Origin: Pseudomonas sp. Fl4BN1 | GTDB lineage: Bacteria; Pseudomonadota; Gammaproteobacteria; Pseudomonadales; Pseudomonadaceae | Direction of reading: 5' to 3' | DNA: 64,000 nucleotides | Assembly (NCBI RefSeq): GCF_009908285.1 | Contig: NZ_JAAARM010000006.1 | Coordinates: 186,001-250,000, forward strand | Part shown: positions 1 to 8,719 of the stretch, piece by piece | Numbering within the stretch: the stretch's first letter is position 1 | Layout: every line of letters starts with the position of its first letter | Notes under the pieces: generated by a model | What the model saw: only the letters and a program-made list of their open reading frames with translations | Told to the model about the DNA's origin: nothing | Databases searched by the model: none | Program-made: the position numbers and the translations under genes

Positions 1-118
1 TTTCAACGGTTTTTTCATTCAAGCCTTACCTATTTTTCACCCCGTGGCGTTCAGCCTCCGCGCAAGCCTGCACCCAAGACAGGCCATCTTGAATGTGACC
101 CTTGGAGCTTCTTTGCAA

Positions 119-874
119 ATGAACAAACTTCCTCAGATCACCCTGGCCTTCTGGGTCATGAAAATCTGCGCGACGACCCTGGGCGAAACTGCGGGTGACC
201 TGCTGTCGATGACCCTCAACGTCGGTTACGCCATCAGTTCGCTGATCCTCATCAGCGTGTTCCTGCTGACCTTGTTGACCCAGCTGTTTTCGAAAACCTA
301 CAACCCGCTGCTGTACTGGATGGTGATTCTCTCCACCAGCACCGCCGGCACCACGATGTCGGACTTCATGGACCGCACGCTGGGCCTGGGTTATGCCAGT
401 GGTTCGCTGATCCTGATCGCAATACTGCTGACGATCTTCGTGGCCTGGCGCCTGAGCGGCGACTCACTGAATGTGAACAAGATCCAGACCTTTCGTGGCG
501 AGATGTTCTATTGGACGGCGATTCTGTTCTCCAACACCCTGGGCACGGCTCTCGGCGATTACCTGGCGGACGATTCGGGTTTGGGGTTTGCAGGCGGGGC
601 GTTGCTGATCGGCTCCACCATTGTGGTGGTGGTATTGCTCAAGTACTTCACCAAGCTGTCGTCGGTGCTGCTGTTTTGGCTGGCTTTCGTCCTGACCCGG
701 CCATTCGGCGCGACCCTGGGCGACTTCCTGACCAAGCCCCATGAAAAGGGTGGCCTGGACTTCGGCACAATCGGCTCGTCGGCGGTATTGGCGGGGATCC
801 TGCTGGTGCTGATTGTTGGTGCGTCCTGGGCGCAGAACCGCTACTCGCGACAGGGTGCCGCTGAACTGTCCTGA
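119..874 (+). CDS. COG4705-type four-repeat integral membrane protein
   Basis: Function unknown. The 251-residue product is almost entirely hydrophobic with no soluble domain. It has four internal repeats, each with [FY]W, then G ten residues after the W, then D five residues after the G: W12/G22/D27, W67/G77/D82, W132/G142/D147 and W187/G197/D202. Each repeat probably contributes two helices, giving about eight. The ATG at 119 is preferred over an upstream in-frame start at 44 because GGAG lies at 104-107 and because the paralogue at 56547 aligns from here. It is followed by a REP-like palindrome and a terminator, and appears to be a single gene. The family is usually annotated only as an uncharacterised membrane protein. 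Confidence 0.85.
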   Translation: MNKLPQITLAFWVMKICATTLGETAGDLLSMTLNVGYAISSLILISVFLLTLLTQLFSKTYNPLLYWMVILSTSTAGTTMSDFMDRTLGLGYASGSLILIAILLTIFVAWRLSGDSLNVNKIQTFRGEMFYWTAILFSNTLGTALGDYLADDSGLGFAGGALLIGSTIVVVVLLKYFTKLSSVLLFWLAFVLTRPFGATLGDFLTKPHEKGGLDFGTIGSSAVLAGILLVLIVGASWAQNRYSRQGAAELS

Positions 875-885
875 GCCCAGGCTCA

Positions 886-923
886 CTGTGGGCGCCGGCT
901 TACCGGCGAAAACGTTCCCACAG
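886..923. repeat. REP-like palindrome
   Basis: Nested inverted repeat: outer CTGTGGG/CCCACAG and inner CGCCGG-ctta-CCGGCG. The core (GCCGGCTTACCGGCGAA) matches the Pseudomonas fluorescens-group REP pattern found between genes. It lies just after the COG4705 gene. Confidence 0.65.
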
Positions 924-940
924 AGATAGACCAACCCATA

Positions 941-970
941 CGCCCGGGCCTTGCACCCGGGCGTTTTTTT
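941..970 (+). terminator. Rho-independent terminator of the COG4705 gene
   Basis: CGCCCGGG-(7 nt)-CCCGGGCG stem followed by seven T on the plus strand. It ends one base before the convergent permease stop codon. Confidence 0.85.
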
Positions 971-971
971 C

Positions 972-2294
972 TCAGTCGGTCTCGATCCGCGAGTGCTTGC
1001 GGGTGTCCTTCATGGTCACGTAGACCAGCAATGAACAGGCTATGCACGCGGTGACATACCAGTAGTAGCCGGTTTCCATGCCGATGCTCTTGAACCACAG
1101 CGCGATGTATTCAGCGGTGCCGCCAAAGATCGATACGGTCAGTGCGTACGGCAGGCCGACGCCCAGTGCACGGATCTCGGTGGGGAACAGCTCGGCTTTG
1201 ACTACTGCGTTGATCGAGGTGTAGCCGCTGACGATGATCAGCGCGGCCATGATCAGGAAGAATGCGCCCCACCAGCTTTGAATGGTGTGCAGGGTGGTCA
1301 GGATCGGCACGGTGAAGATTGTGCCGAGGATACCGAAGGCGATCAGGATCGGACGACGGCCGATCTTGTCCGACAGCGCACCGATCACCGGTTGCAGGCA
1401 CATGAACAGGAACAGTGTGGCTGCGGAAATGGTGGTGGAGTCGGAAATGCTCATGCCGACGGTGTTCACCAGGTATTTCTGCATGTAGGTGGTGTAGGTG
1501 TAGAAAGCCAGGGTGCCGCCCATGGTCAGGCCGACCACGGTCATCAGCTCTTTCGGATGGCGCATCAGGGTACGCATCAGGCTTTCTTTGGGCTTTTCCT
1601 TCTTCTTGGTGAAGGACTCGGTTTCTTCCATGCCGCGACGCAGGTACAGCGCTACGACTGCGCAGAGGGCACCGATGCCGAACGGAATCCGCCAGCCCCA
1701 GGATTGCAGTTCTTCGGTGGTCAAAACGTTTTGCAGGACGATCAGCACCGCCAGGGCGATGAGCTGGCCGGAGATCAGGGTGACGTACTGGAAGCTGGAG
1801 AAGAAGCCACGGCGCTCCTTGGTCGCCATCTCACTGAGATAGGTCGCCGAGGTGCCGTATTCACCGCCCACCGACAGACCCTGCATCAGGCGCGCCAGTA
1901 CCAGCATGATTGGCGCGCCGACGCCGATGGTTTCATAACCTGGGGTCAGGGCGATGATCAGGGAACCGAAGCACATCAGCAGCACCGAGGCCATCAGCGC
2001 GGCTTTACGGCCTTTGCGGTCGGCGTACAAGCCCATCAACCAGCCACCGATCGGCCGCATCAAGAAGCCCACGGCGAAGATTGCGGCGGTGTTCAGCAGT
2101 TGGGCAGTGGTGTCGCCCTTGGGGAAGAAAACCTTGGCGAAGTACAACGAGAAAGCCGCATAGACGTACCAGTCGTACCACTCGACCATGTTGCCGACGG
2201 AGCCGCTGAAAATCGATTTCAGGCGACTGGCAGTGGTCTTTTCTTTGGCGGGCACAGCCGCCGACCCAGCAGGCAGGGTATTAGAGATATCCAT
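972..2294 (-). CDS. kgtP: MFS transporter, metabolite:H+ symporter family, probable alpha-ketoglutarate permease
   Basis: Predicted inner-membrane proton symporter for a dicarboxylate, most likely alpha-ketoglutarate. The 440-residue protein has the layout of a 12-helix MFS carrier. It carries the metabolite:H+ symporter signature GNMVEWYDWYVYA (residues 34-46) and the loop 2-3 motif with ADRKGRK (about 91-97). A second DKIGRR copy lies in the central loop between the halves. The start is ATG at 2294; only a weak GGTCC stretch precedes it. The gene is divergent in position from nothing and lies downstream of a sigma54-type promoter, next to a sigma54 activator and its kinase in the same orientation. 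Substrate is inferred from the family; other C4/C5 acids or related solutes are possible. Confidence 0.88.
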   Translation of the reverse strand: MDISNTLPAGSAAVPAKEKTTASRLKSIFSGSVGNMVEWYDWYVYAAFSLYFAKVFFPKGDTTAQLLNTAAIFAVGFLMRPIGGWLMGLYADRKGRKAALMASVLLMCFGSLIIALTPGYETIGVGAPIMLVLARLMQGLSVGGEYGTSATYLSEMATKERRGFFSSFQYVTLISGQLIALAVLIVLQNVLTTEELQSWGWRIPFGIGALCAVVALYLRRGMEETESFTKKKEKPKESLMRTLMRHPKELMTVVGLTMGGTLAFYTYTTYMQKYLVNTVGMSISDSTTISAATLFLFMCLQPVIGALSDKIGRRPILIAFGILGTIFTVPILTTLHTIQSWWGAFFLIMAALIIVSGYTSINAVVKAELFPTEIRALGVGLPYALTVSIFGGTAEYIALWFKSIGMETGYYWYVTACIACSLLVYVTMKDTRKHSRIETD

Positions 2295-2355
2295 GACGGA
2301 CCCTTCTATTCATTGTTTTTGTGGAGTGCGCGCAAGCGCAGCCTACAAGGGCTAT

Positions 2356-2371
2356 AGCAGGACCTGTGCCA
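2356..2371 (-). promoter_or_regulatory. Sigma54 (-24/-12) promoter for kgtP
   Basis: On the minus strand the sequence reads TGGCACAGGTCCTGCT, close to the TGGCACG-N4-TTGCW consensus, with the invariant GG and GC exactly 10 bp apart. Transcription would begin near 2345, leaving a leader of about 50 nt before the permease ATG at 2294. The neighbouring DctD-like regulator has a GAFTGA sigma54-contact motif, which makes the match more credible. Confidence 0.7.
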
Positions 2372-2413
2372 GGAGAGAGAGCCCCGGTTTAGAGGGGGGC
2401 GCTGGAAATAATG

Positions 2414-2427
2414 AGCGGAAATCCGCT
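2414..2427. promoter_or_regulatory. Palindrome upstream of the sigma54 promoter, candidate activator site
   Basis: Perfect 6-2-6 palindrome AGCGGA-AA-TCCGCT centred about 75 bp upstream of the predicted start of transcription, the usual distance for a sigma54 enhancer-binding protein. Binding by the adjacent DctD-like regulator is inferred. Confidence 0.4.
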
Positions 2428-2503
2428 TGTGGGGGAGGGTTGGGTGAGCGGGAAATTGCCGAAGAGCAGCTGCTGCAGCCGCTAGCTTCGGAGGTTGGAG
2501 CGT

Positions 2504-3838
2504 TCAGCTGCCTTTGACAAACATCTCTCTGGTCAGCCCATGACGTTGCATCTTTTCGTTCAGCGTCCGGCGTGGCAGTTGCAGTTCGTTGAGCACTGCC
2601 TTGATGTCGCCCTTGTGGCGGGTCAGGGCGGCGCGCAGGCACTGGGCCTCGAAGGCTTCCTGCTGTGCAGCCAGAGACTGGCCGGCGTCGATGACTTCGG
2701 TTTCCGGCTCTCCCAGACCCAGCACTTGGCGTTCGGCGACGTTGGCCAGTTCGCGCACGTTGCCCGGCCAGTCATGGCTGAGCAGGCGGCTCAACTGCGT
2801 GCCGCTCAAGGGCGTGTTGCTGCGCCCCAGGCGTTCGGCGGCGGCATGGGCGAAGTGCTCATACAGCAACGGAATGTCCTCGCGACGTTCTCGCAGCGGC
2901 GGTAGTCGCAGTTCGGCGACGGTCAGGCGATAGGCCAGGTCTTCACGGAAACGTCCGGCCCGGGCTTCGTCCAGCAGGTCGGGTTTGGTCGCGGCGATGA
3001 TCCGCAGGTCGACCTTGATGCTCTGGTTGGAGCCCAGGCGTTCGAGTTTCTGTTCCTGCAGCACCCGCAGCAGCTTGACCTGCTGGGCCAGGGGCATGCT
3101 TTCGATTTCGTCGAGAAACAGCGTACCGCCATGGGCGTACTCCAACTTGCCGATGCGCTTGCCCTGGGCGCCGGTGAAGGCGCCGCTTTCGTGACCGAAC
3201 AACTCGGCCTCGAACAGTTGTTCAGGGATCGCCGCACAGTTCAGGGCAACGAAGGGCTTGCCGGCCCGGGGGCCGAAATCATGCAGGCAGCGGGCAATCA
3301 GCTCCTTGCCGCTGCCGGTTTCCCCGCGGATCAGCACATTCACCGGCAGGGCAGCCAGTTCCAGCACCTGGCGACGCAGGGTCTGCAAGGCCCGGGACAC
3401 TCCGAGCAGGGTGCTGTCGAGCTTGGCCCGACTATCGGCCTGTTGGTGCAGGCGGCGGTTCTCCATGACCAGGCGGCGCTTGTCCAGGGCCCGGCGCAGG
3501 CTGCTGAGCAGGGTGTCGGGGCTGAAGGGTTTTTCCAGGAAGTCGTAGGCTCCGTCGCGCATGGCTTCCACCGCCATGGGCACGTCGCCGTGGCCGGTGA
3601 GAAGAATGATCGGCAGGTCGGGATCCAGGAGCTGAACCTGGCCCAGCAGTTCCAGGCCACTGATGCCGGGCATGCGCACATCGCTAAGGATCACCCCGGG
3701 GAAGTCCCTGGGCAGATGCGCCAGGCAGTCCTCGGCCCGACTGAACAGTTGGACCTCGAACCCCGACAGGCTCAGCCATTGTTCGATGGCGGTGCGGATG
3801 CTGGCTTCGTCATCCACCACGATTACCGAGTTCAGCAT
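2504..3838 (-). CDS. Sigma54-dependent response regulator, DctD/MifR-like
   Basis: Transcriptional activator of sigma54-RNA polymerase, probably of the adjacent permease gene. The 444-residue protein has a receiver domain (acidic D9/D10, phospho-acceptor D53, K104), an AAA+ domain with Walker A GETGSGKE (172-179), the sigma54-contacting GAFTGA (219-224) and Walker B GGTLFLDE (237-244), and a Fis-type helix-turn-helix near 411-440. Its start overlaps the end of the kinase gene by 7 bp, so the pair should be translationally coupled. In P. aeruginosa the MifS/MifR pair controls alpha-ketoglutarate uptake and DctB/DctD controls C4-dicarboxylate uptake; from this sequence I cannot tell which orthologue it is. 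Confidence 0.92.
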   Translation of the reverse strand: MLNSVIVVDDEASIRTAIEQWLSLSGFEVQLFSRAEDCLAHLPRDFPGVILSDVRMPGISGLELLGQVQLLDPDLPIILLTGHGDVPMAVEAMRDGAYDFLEKPFSPDTLLSSLRRALDKRRLVMENRRLHQQADSRAKLDSTLLGVSRALQTLRRQVLELAALPVNVLIRGETGSGKELIARCLHDFGPRAGKPFVALNCAAIPEQLFEAELFGHESGAFTGAQGKRIGKLEYAHGGTLFLDEIESMPLAQQVKLLRVLQEQKLERLGSNQSIKVDLRIIAATKPDLLDEARAGRFREDLAYRLTVAELRLPPLRERREDIPLLYEHFAHAAAERLGRSNTPLSGTQLSRLLSHDWPGNVRELANVAERQVLGLGEPETEVIDAGQSLAAQQEAFEAQCLRAALTRHKGDIKAVLNELQLPRRTLNEKMQRHGLTREMFVKGS

Positions 3839-5598
3839 TGGATATGTGCCTCCAGGTCGATAGGCAGGCTGAGGGTGAACACCGCGCCCTGATCCTGGTT
3901 GGCCGCGCTCAGGCGGCCGCCCAGTTCATGGACGATGGCGTAGGACACCGCCAGCCCCAGGCCCAGGCCATCGCCCACGGGTTTGGTGGTGAAGAATGGG
4001 TCGAACACGCTCAGCAGGTGTTCTTCGGCGATCCCGCCACCGGTGTCGGCCACCCGCAGTTGCCACAATTGATCCTCGGCCTCGAGGCGGATCTCCAGGC
4101 GCTTGTGAGCTTTGTCCTGCATGGCGTCAAGGGCGTTGCGCAGTAGATTGATCAACACCTGCTCCAGGCGGATGGCATCGCCCCGGACCCAGGCCGGACG
4201 GGTCAGGTGCAGCACGACTTCGATCTCTTCGGCGCGCAGCCGGGCTTCCAGCAAGTGCAGCGACTGGTCCACCACCGCTGCCAGGTCCAGGCGTTCGCGC
4301 AAGCCACTAGGGCTTTTGCGGGCGAAGATCTTGAGATGGCTGGTGAGGGCGGCCATGCGGGTCAGCATGTCGTCCAGTGGGCGCAGGGCCTTGTAGGCTT
4401 CATCCACCCGGCCGTGATCCAGCAGCAGTCTCAGCGTCGCAAGCTGCATGCGCTGGGCGGTCAGGGGTTGGTTGATTTCGTGGGCCAAGGCCGCGGACAT
4501 CTGCCCCAGGGCGGCGAGTTTGGCCGACTGCACCAGGCCTTCCTGTGCAGTGCGCAGATCCCGGGTGCGCTCCTGGACCAATTGCTCGAGTTCTTCACGG
4601 TTGCGCTGGCGGATTTTGCCCAGGCGCCAGCGCTGGTTGAGGAACAGCAACAGGAACACCAGGCTCAGCCAGAGGCCGGCGGCGGCGAGACCGGCGTTGC
4701 GGCTTTCCTCGAAGGCATTCGCCGGCTTGCGCAGCAGGTGCAGGGTCCAGCCCTCGGCAGTCAGCGGCAGGGATTCCCAGAGGTAGTTGGCACTGCCTTC
4801 AGGGCCGTCGACCCGGACCAGGCGGCTGCTGTCGTCAAACTGCTGCAGGGTCGTGTGTTGCAACGGCGTCAGAGGTTGTTTGTCGTACTGGCGGGTGAGC
4901 TTGATTTCCGCCAGGTCGTTGTCGGACAGCGGCTGCAGCTGCCGGTAGCGCCAGCCGGGCTGGTTGGCGATGAAGATGATGCCCCGGGCATCGCTCACCA
5001 ACAGGGTGTCATTGCCTTGGCTCCATTCATGTTCCAGTTCGGGAAACTCCAGCTTGACCACCATGGCCCCGAGGAAGTCCTCGTTATCGGTCTTGACCGC
5101 GCTGGAAAGGAAATAGCCGGGAATGCCGCTGGTCACGCCGACCGCATAAAAGCGCCCGCTGCCCTGGCTGCGGGTCTGCTTGAAGTAGGGGCGAAAGCCG
5201 TAGTTGTGGCCGACATAGCTGCTGGGCAGGCGCCAGTTACTGGCGGCCACGGCCAAGCCTTCGTGGTTCAGCAGCTCGAGGGTCGAGGAGCGGGCGGCAC
5301 CGTTGATCTTTTCCAGTTTGCGGTTCAGCACATCCTGGGTTTGCTCTGTCACCGGGCCCAGGAGCGCCGAGCGCAGTTCCGGGTCCAGGGCCAGCACCGC
5401 CGGCAAGGCGCGATAACGTTCGATCAGGGTGTGCAGGGAGTTGGCATACAGCCCCAACTGCTCATTGGCTCGGGCAGCATCCTCCACCAGGGTCTGGCGC
5501 TCGGCATGACGCATGGCCAGGCCAGCGCTGATGACGGTGCCAGCGAGAATCACCAGGATATAGAACGTCAGGCGGAGTGGGCGAGAGATCTGGGCCAT
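3832..5598 (-). CDS. DctB-type sensor histidine kinase
   Basis: Membrane kinase that would phosphorylate the response regulator encoded after it. Order of parts in 588 residues: TM1 (about 10-30), a large periplasmic Cache-like sensor region (about 31-300), TM2 (302-321), a coiled stretch of about 30 residues, the dimerisation/phospho-acceptor box [11 protein letters not shown] (H373), then the ATPase domain with the N box [12 protein letters not shown] and the glycine-rich [14 protein letters not shown]. The HEINQPL form is typical of DctB-family kinases. There is no HAMP domain, again as in DctB. The ligand is presumably the permease substrate. Confidence 0.92.
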   Translation of the reverse strand: MAQISRPLRLTFYILVILAGTVISAGLAMRHAERQTLVEDAARANEQLGLYANSLHTLIERYRALPAVLALDPELRSALLGPVTEQTQDVLNRKLEKINGAARSSTLELLNHEGLAVAASNWRLPSSYVGHNYGFRPYFKQTRSQGSGRFYAVGVTSGIPGYFLSSAVKTDNEDFLGAMVVKLEFPELEHEWSQGNDTLLVSDARGIIFIANQPGWRYRQLQPLSDNDLAEIKLTRQYDKQPLTPLQHTTLQQFDDSSRLVRVDGPEGSANYLWESLPLTAEGWTLHLLRKPANAFEESRNAGLAAAGLWLSLVFLLLFLNQRWRLGKIRQRNREELEQLVQERTRDLRTAQEGLVQSAKLAALGQMSAALAHEINQPLTAQRMQLATLRLLLDHGRVDEAYKALRPLDDMLTRMAALTSHLKIFARKSPSGLRERLDLAAVVDQSLHLLEARLRAEEIEVVLHLTRPAWVRGDAIRLEQVLINLLRNALDAMQDKAHKRLEIRLEAEDQLWQLRVADTGGGIAEEHLLSVFDPFFTTKPVGDGLGLGLAVSYAIVHELGGRLSAANQDQGAVFTLSLPIDLEAHIQC

Positions 5599-5691
5599 GA
5601 GTCAGGGCAGGCTGCAATGGGGGCGGGAACGATAGCATGAGCGCCGGGTGGAACGTTGATCGCGGACAGTTTCGATAAAGCGCGGAACATA

Positions 5692-5731
5692 AAAAAGCGC
5701 CGGGCTGTTGAATCAACAGCCCGGCGCTTTT
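5692..5731 (-). terminator. Terminator of the fumarase gene
   Basis: A 19-bp perfect inverted repeat (arms 5693-5711 and 5713-5731) with core GCGCCGGGCTGTTGA, followed on the minus strand by a run of T. It separates the fumarase stop from the kinase start and could also work in the other direction. Confidence 0.9.
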
Positions 5732-5750
5732 GCCGAACGGGGGGAAGGGC

Positions 5751-7274
5751 TTACTGCACTTCTACCGCCAGGCTGTCACTGATCTTTTTCTGCCAGATGG
5801 CAGGACCGGTGATGTGTACCGACTCGCCCTTGCTGTCGACTGCGACAGTGACCGGCATGTCCTTGACGTCGAACTCGTAGATCGCTTCCATGCCCAGTTC
5901 GGCAAAGGCCAGGACCTTGGACTTCTTGATCGCCTGGGCCACCAGGTAGGCGGCGCCGCCAACGGCCATCAGGTACACGGCTTTGTTGTCCTTGATCGCT
6001 TCAATGGCGGTTGGGCCACGCTCGGACTTGCCGATCATGCCCAGCAGGCCGGTCTGCTCGAGGATCTGTCGGGTGAACTTGTCCATCCGCGTAGCGGTGG
6101 TCGGGCCGGCCGGGCCAACCACTTCGTCGCCCACCGGGTCTACCGGGCCAACGTAGTAGATGAAGCGACCCTTGAGGTCTACCGGCAGGGTTTCACCCTT
6201 GTTGAGCATCTCGACCATGCGCTTGTGCGCAGCATCACGGCCAGTGAGCATCTTGCCGTTGAGAAGGACGGTTTCACCCGGTTTCCAGCTTTGCACGTCT
6301 TCCGGGGTCAGGGTATCGAGGTTGACGCGACGAGCCGACGGGCCGGCCTCCCAGACGATTTCCGGGTAGGCGTCCAACGGTGGCGCTTCCAGCGAGGCCG
6401 GGCCGGAACCGTCGAGCACGAAGTGTGCGTGGCGGGTGGCGGCGCAGTTGGGGATCATGCACACCGGCAAGGAGGCGGCGTGGGTCGGGTAGTCCATGAT
6501 CTTCACGTCGAGCACGGTGGTCAGGCCGCCCAGGCCCTGGGCGCCGATGCCCAGTTGGTTGACCTTCTCGAACAGCTCCAGGCGCATTTCTTCAATGCGG
6601 TTGGACGGACCGCGAGCCTTGAGCTCGTGGATGTCGATGGACTCCATCAACACTTCCTTGGCCATTACCGCGGCTTTCTCGGCGGTACCGCCGATGCCGA
6701 TGCCCAGCATGCCCGGTGGGCACCAGCCGGCGCCCATGGTCGGAACGGTTTTCAGCACCCAGTCGACGATCGAGTCGGACGGGTTGAGCATGGCCATCTT
6801 CGATTTGTTCTCGGAGCCGCCGCCCTTGGCCGCCACATCCACTTCCACGGTGTTGCCCGGGACGATGGAGTAGTGGATCACCGCCGGGGTGTTGTCCTTG
6901 GTGTTTTTCCGTGCGCCGGCCGGGTCGGCCAGGATGGATGCGCGCAGGACGTTTTCCGGCAGGTTGTAGGCGCGACGCACGCCTTCGTTGATCATGTCAT
7001 CCAGGCCCATGGTGGCGCCGTCCCAGCGCACGTCCATGCCCACGCGAACGAATACGGTGACGATGCCGGTGTCCTGGCAGATTGGCCGGTGACCGGTGGC
7101 GCACATGCGCGAGTTGATCAGGATCTGCGCCATGGAGTCACGGGCGGCCGGCGACTCTTCGCGCAGGTAGGCCTCGTGCATCGCCTGGATGAAGTCCACG
7201 GGGTGGTAGTAGGAAATGAACTGCAGGGCGTCGGCAACGCTCTGAATCAGGTCGTCTTGCTTGATCACGGTCAT
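5751..7274 (-). CDS. fumA: Class I (iron-sulfur) fumarate hydratase
   Basis: Interconverts fumarate and malate in the TCA cycle using a [4Fe-4S] cluster. The 507-residue protein joins the alpha (N-terminal) and beta (C-terminal) parts in one chain, as in E. coli FumA/FumB. Candidate cluster cysteines lie in GHRPICQDTG, GAGWCPPGM and MIPNCAATRH. The start is ATG 7274, preceded by GAGGAG at a good distance; an upstream in-frame ATG at 7304 lacks this. It is divergent from sadC, as I recall for PA4333/PA4332 in PAO1. A strong inverted repeat sits in its leader. The symbol follows the family. Confidence 0.95.
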   Translation of the reverse strand: MTVIKQDDLIQSVADALQFISYYHPVDFIQAMHEAYLREESPAARDSMAQILINSRMCATGHRPICQDTGIVTVFVRVGMDVRWDGATMGLDDMINEGVRRAYNLPENVLRASILADPAGARKNTKDNTPAVIHYSIVPGNTVEVDVAAKGGGSENKSKMAMLNPSDSIVDWVLKTVPTMGAGWCPPGMLGIGIGGTAEKAAVMAKEVLMESIDIHELKARGPSNRIEEMRLELFEKVNQLGIGAQGLGGLTTVLDVKIMDYPTHAASLPVCMIPNCAATRHAHFVLDGSGPASLEAPPLDAYPEIVWEAGPSARRVNLDTLTPEDVQSWKPGETVLLNGKMLTGRDAAHKRMVEMLNKGETLPVDLKGRFIYYVGPVDPVGDEVVGPAGPTTATRMDKFTRQILEQTGLLGMIGKSERGPTAIEAIKDNKAVYLMAVGGAAYLVAQAIKKSKVLAFAELGMEAIYEFDVKDMPVTVAVDSKGESVHITGPAIWQKKISDSLAVEVQ

Positions 7275-7600
7275 GAGTCGCGCTCCTCTAAAAGACGGGA
7301 ACATTTAATAAAGGTGACTGCAGCTTGGGTGCATCGGTCGGTTGCAGTCACCTTCCAAGGCACGCCGGACAACAACTGGCGCGACGCTAAAAAGGCGCCG
7401 CAGTATACCGCGCCTGGGGGTTGGGCACACCCGCCAGCCAGGCAAACGAAAGTCGCCCATCGGATGGGCACTGTTCTTGCGTGAAACAGCGGCGAAACCC
7501 CGGATCACGGCTTAAAATTTGGATAGTCATTTGTCTGCTGCAGCACTAAAGTGGCAAGTGGCCTGCAGGGTAGGAAACTCTTTAAGCCTCCTTTCTCACG
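7275..7600. other. Divergent intergenic region between fumarase and sadC
   Basis: A 326-bp gap holding the promoters of two divergent genes. The only structure I see is the 12-bp inverted repeat near the fumarase side. No convincing small ORF or RNA gene is visible. Confidence 0.6.
7311..7354. promoter_or_regulatory. 12-bp perfect inverted repeat in the fumarase leader
   Basis: AAGGTGACTGCA (7311-7322) and its exact complement TGCAGTCACCTT (7343-7354) are separated by 20 nt. The element begins 37 bp upstream of the fumarase ATG. On the minus strand the hairpin is followed by TTTATTAAATG, a weak T-rich tail. It could be an operator, an mRNA leader hairpin or an attenuator. Confidence 0.5.
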
Positions 7601-8719
7601 GTGAGTCAACGATTGACCCATAAAGCCATCCAGAGCTTGTTGCTCAAGCGCTTCAGTATTGCCGCGGGCACCTACGGACTGATTCTGCTGCTGTTCTGGC
7701 TGGCGGTTCTCACGGGGCATTACCGCGCCTCGACCACCAGTGCGCTGTGGGTCACGACTCTGGTCCTGGCCAGTCAGGGACTGCTGTATTGGGTATTCGC
7801 CAGCGGCCGCAACCTGCGGTTTGCCGATCCCAGCCTGACCGAGTTCCAGGTGGTCCTGGGCATTGCCTGGCAGACCTGGTTGATCGCCCATCTGGATCAG
7901 GCCCGCGGGACCTTCCTGGTGTTCTATATCCTGCCGCTGTTGTTCGGTCTGTTTCATCTATCCCGCGGGGCCTATCTGCGCTGTGCAGTACTGATCTTCT
8001 TCTGCTTTGCCGGAGTCACCCTGTGGGACGGTTATCACTTCGTCCTTGCCGATCCGCAACTGGCGGCGCTGCAAGTCTGTGTCCTGCTGGTGATGCTGGT
8101 ATGGATGTGCCTGTATGCGGCCTATGTCCAGGCTTCGCGTTCACGCATGCGCCAGCGGCGTTTCGCCTTGCAAGCCCATCAGGACACCCTGCGGGGAATG
8201 ATGCGACAGCTGGAGGATCTGGTGGCCACCGATGAGTTGACCGGCCTGTTCAATCGCCGACACTTTCTACGAATTGCCAGTCGCGAATTGCAAGCCATGG
8301 ATCAGGAACAGGTGCATGGGCTGGCGTTGATCGATCTGGACCATTTCAAACGCATCAACGATATCCACGGCCATGCCGCGGGAGACCAGGTGCTGCAGGC
8401 GTTCGGCGCGGTGGCTACGGCGTGCCTGCGCGATGGCGATGTCTTGGCTCGCTATGGTGGTGAGGAATTCGTGATCCTGCTTCCCGAGTGTGATGCCGAA
8501 CGCCTGACCTCCTGCTGCGAGCGTTTGCGCCTGGCCTTCATGGAGGTGCAACTGGTGGGCCTGAATGTGCGTGACCTGAGTCTGTCGGCGGGGATGACCC
8601 TGCTGCAGGCCGGCGACGATCTGGACAATGCCCTGCAGCGCGCCGATCAGGCGCTGTACCGGGCCAAGCGCGACGGCCGCAATCGTTGTTCCGCGGCCTG
8701 GGAAAATCTCGATGCCTGA
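7601..8719 (+). CDS. sadC: SadC-like membrane diguanylate cyclase
   Basis: Makes cyclic-di-GMP from two GTP, favouring surface attachment in Pseudomonas. The 372-residue protein has about five or six hydrophobic helices in residues 20-178, then a GGDEF domain with the active-site variant GGEEF (286-290), an intact inhibitory I-site RDGD (277-280) five residues before it, and DLDHFKRIND for metal and nucleotide binding. The only plausible start is GTG 7601, with no clear ribosome site. The symbol rests on the fumarase-sadC-ferredoxin reductase gene order of PA4333-PA4331. The protein is shorter than P. aeruginosa SadC as I recall it (about 490 residues), so the N-terminus deserves care. Confidence 0.82.
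   Translation: MSQRLTHKAIQSLLLKRFSIAAGTYGLILLLFWLAVLTGHYRASTTSALWVTTLVLASQGLLYWVFASGRNLRFADPSLTEFQVVLGIAWQTWLIAHLDQARGTFLVFYILPLLFGLFHLSRGAYLRCAVLIFFCFAGVTLWDGYHFVLADPQLAALQVCVLLVMLVWMCLYAAYVQASRSRMRQRRFALQAHQDTLRGMMRQLEDLVATDELTGLFNRRHFLRIASRELQAMDQEQVHGLALIDLDHFKRINDIHGHAAGDQVLQAFGAVATACLRDGDVLARYGGEEFVILLPECDAERLTSCCERLRLAFMEVQLVGLNVRDLSLSAGMTLLQAGDDLDNALQRADQALYRAKRDGRNRCSAAWENLDA

Noticed and set aside
5730..7484. 584-codon plus-strand frame opposite fumarase
   Set aside because: Antisense shadow; fumarase on the other strand has full family motifs and a ribosome site.
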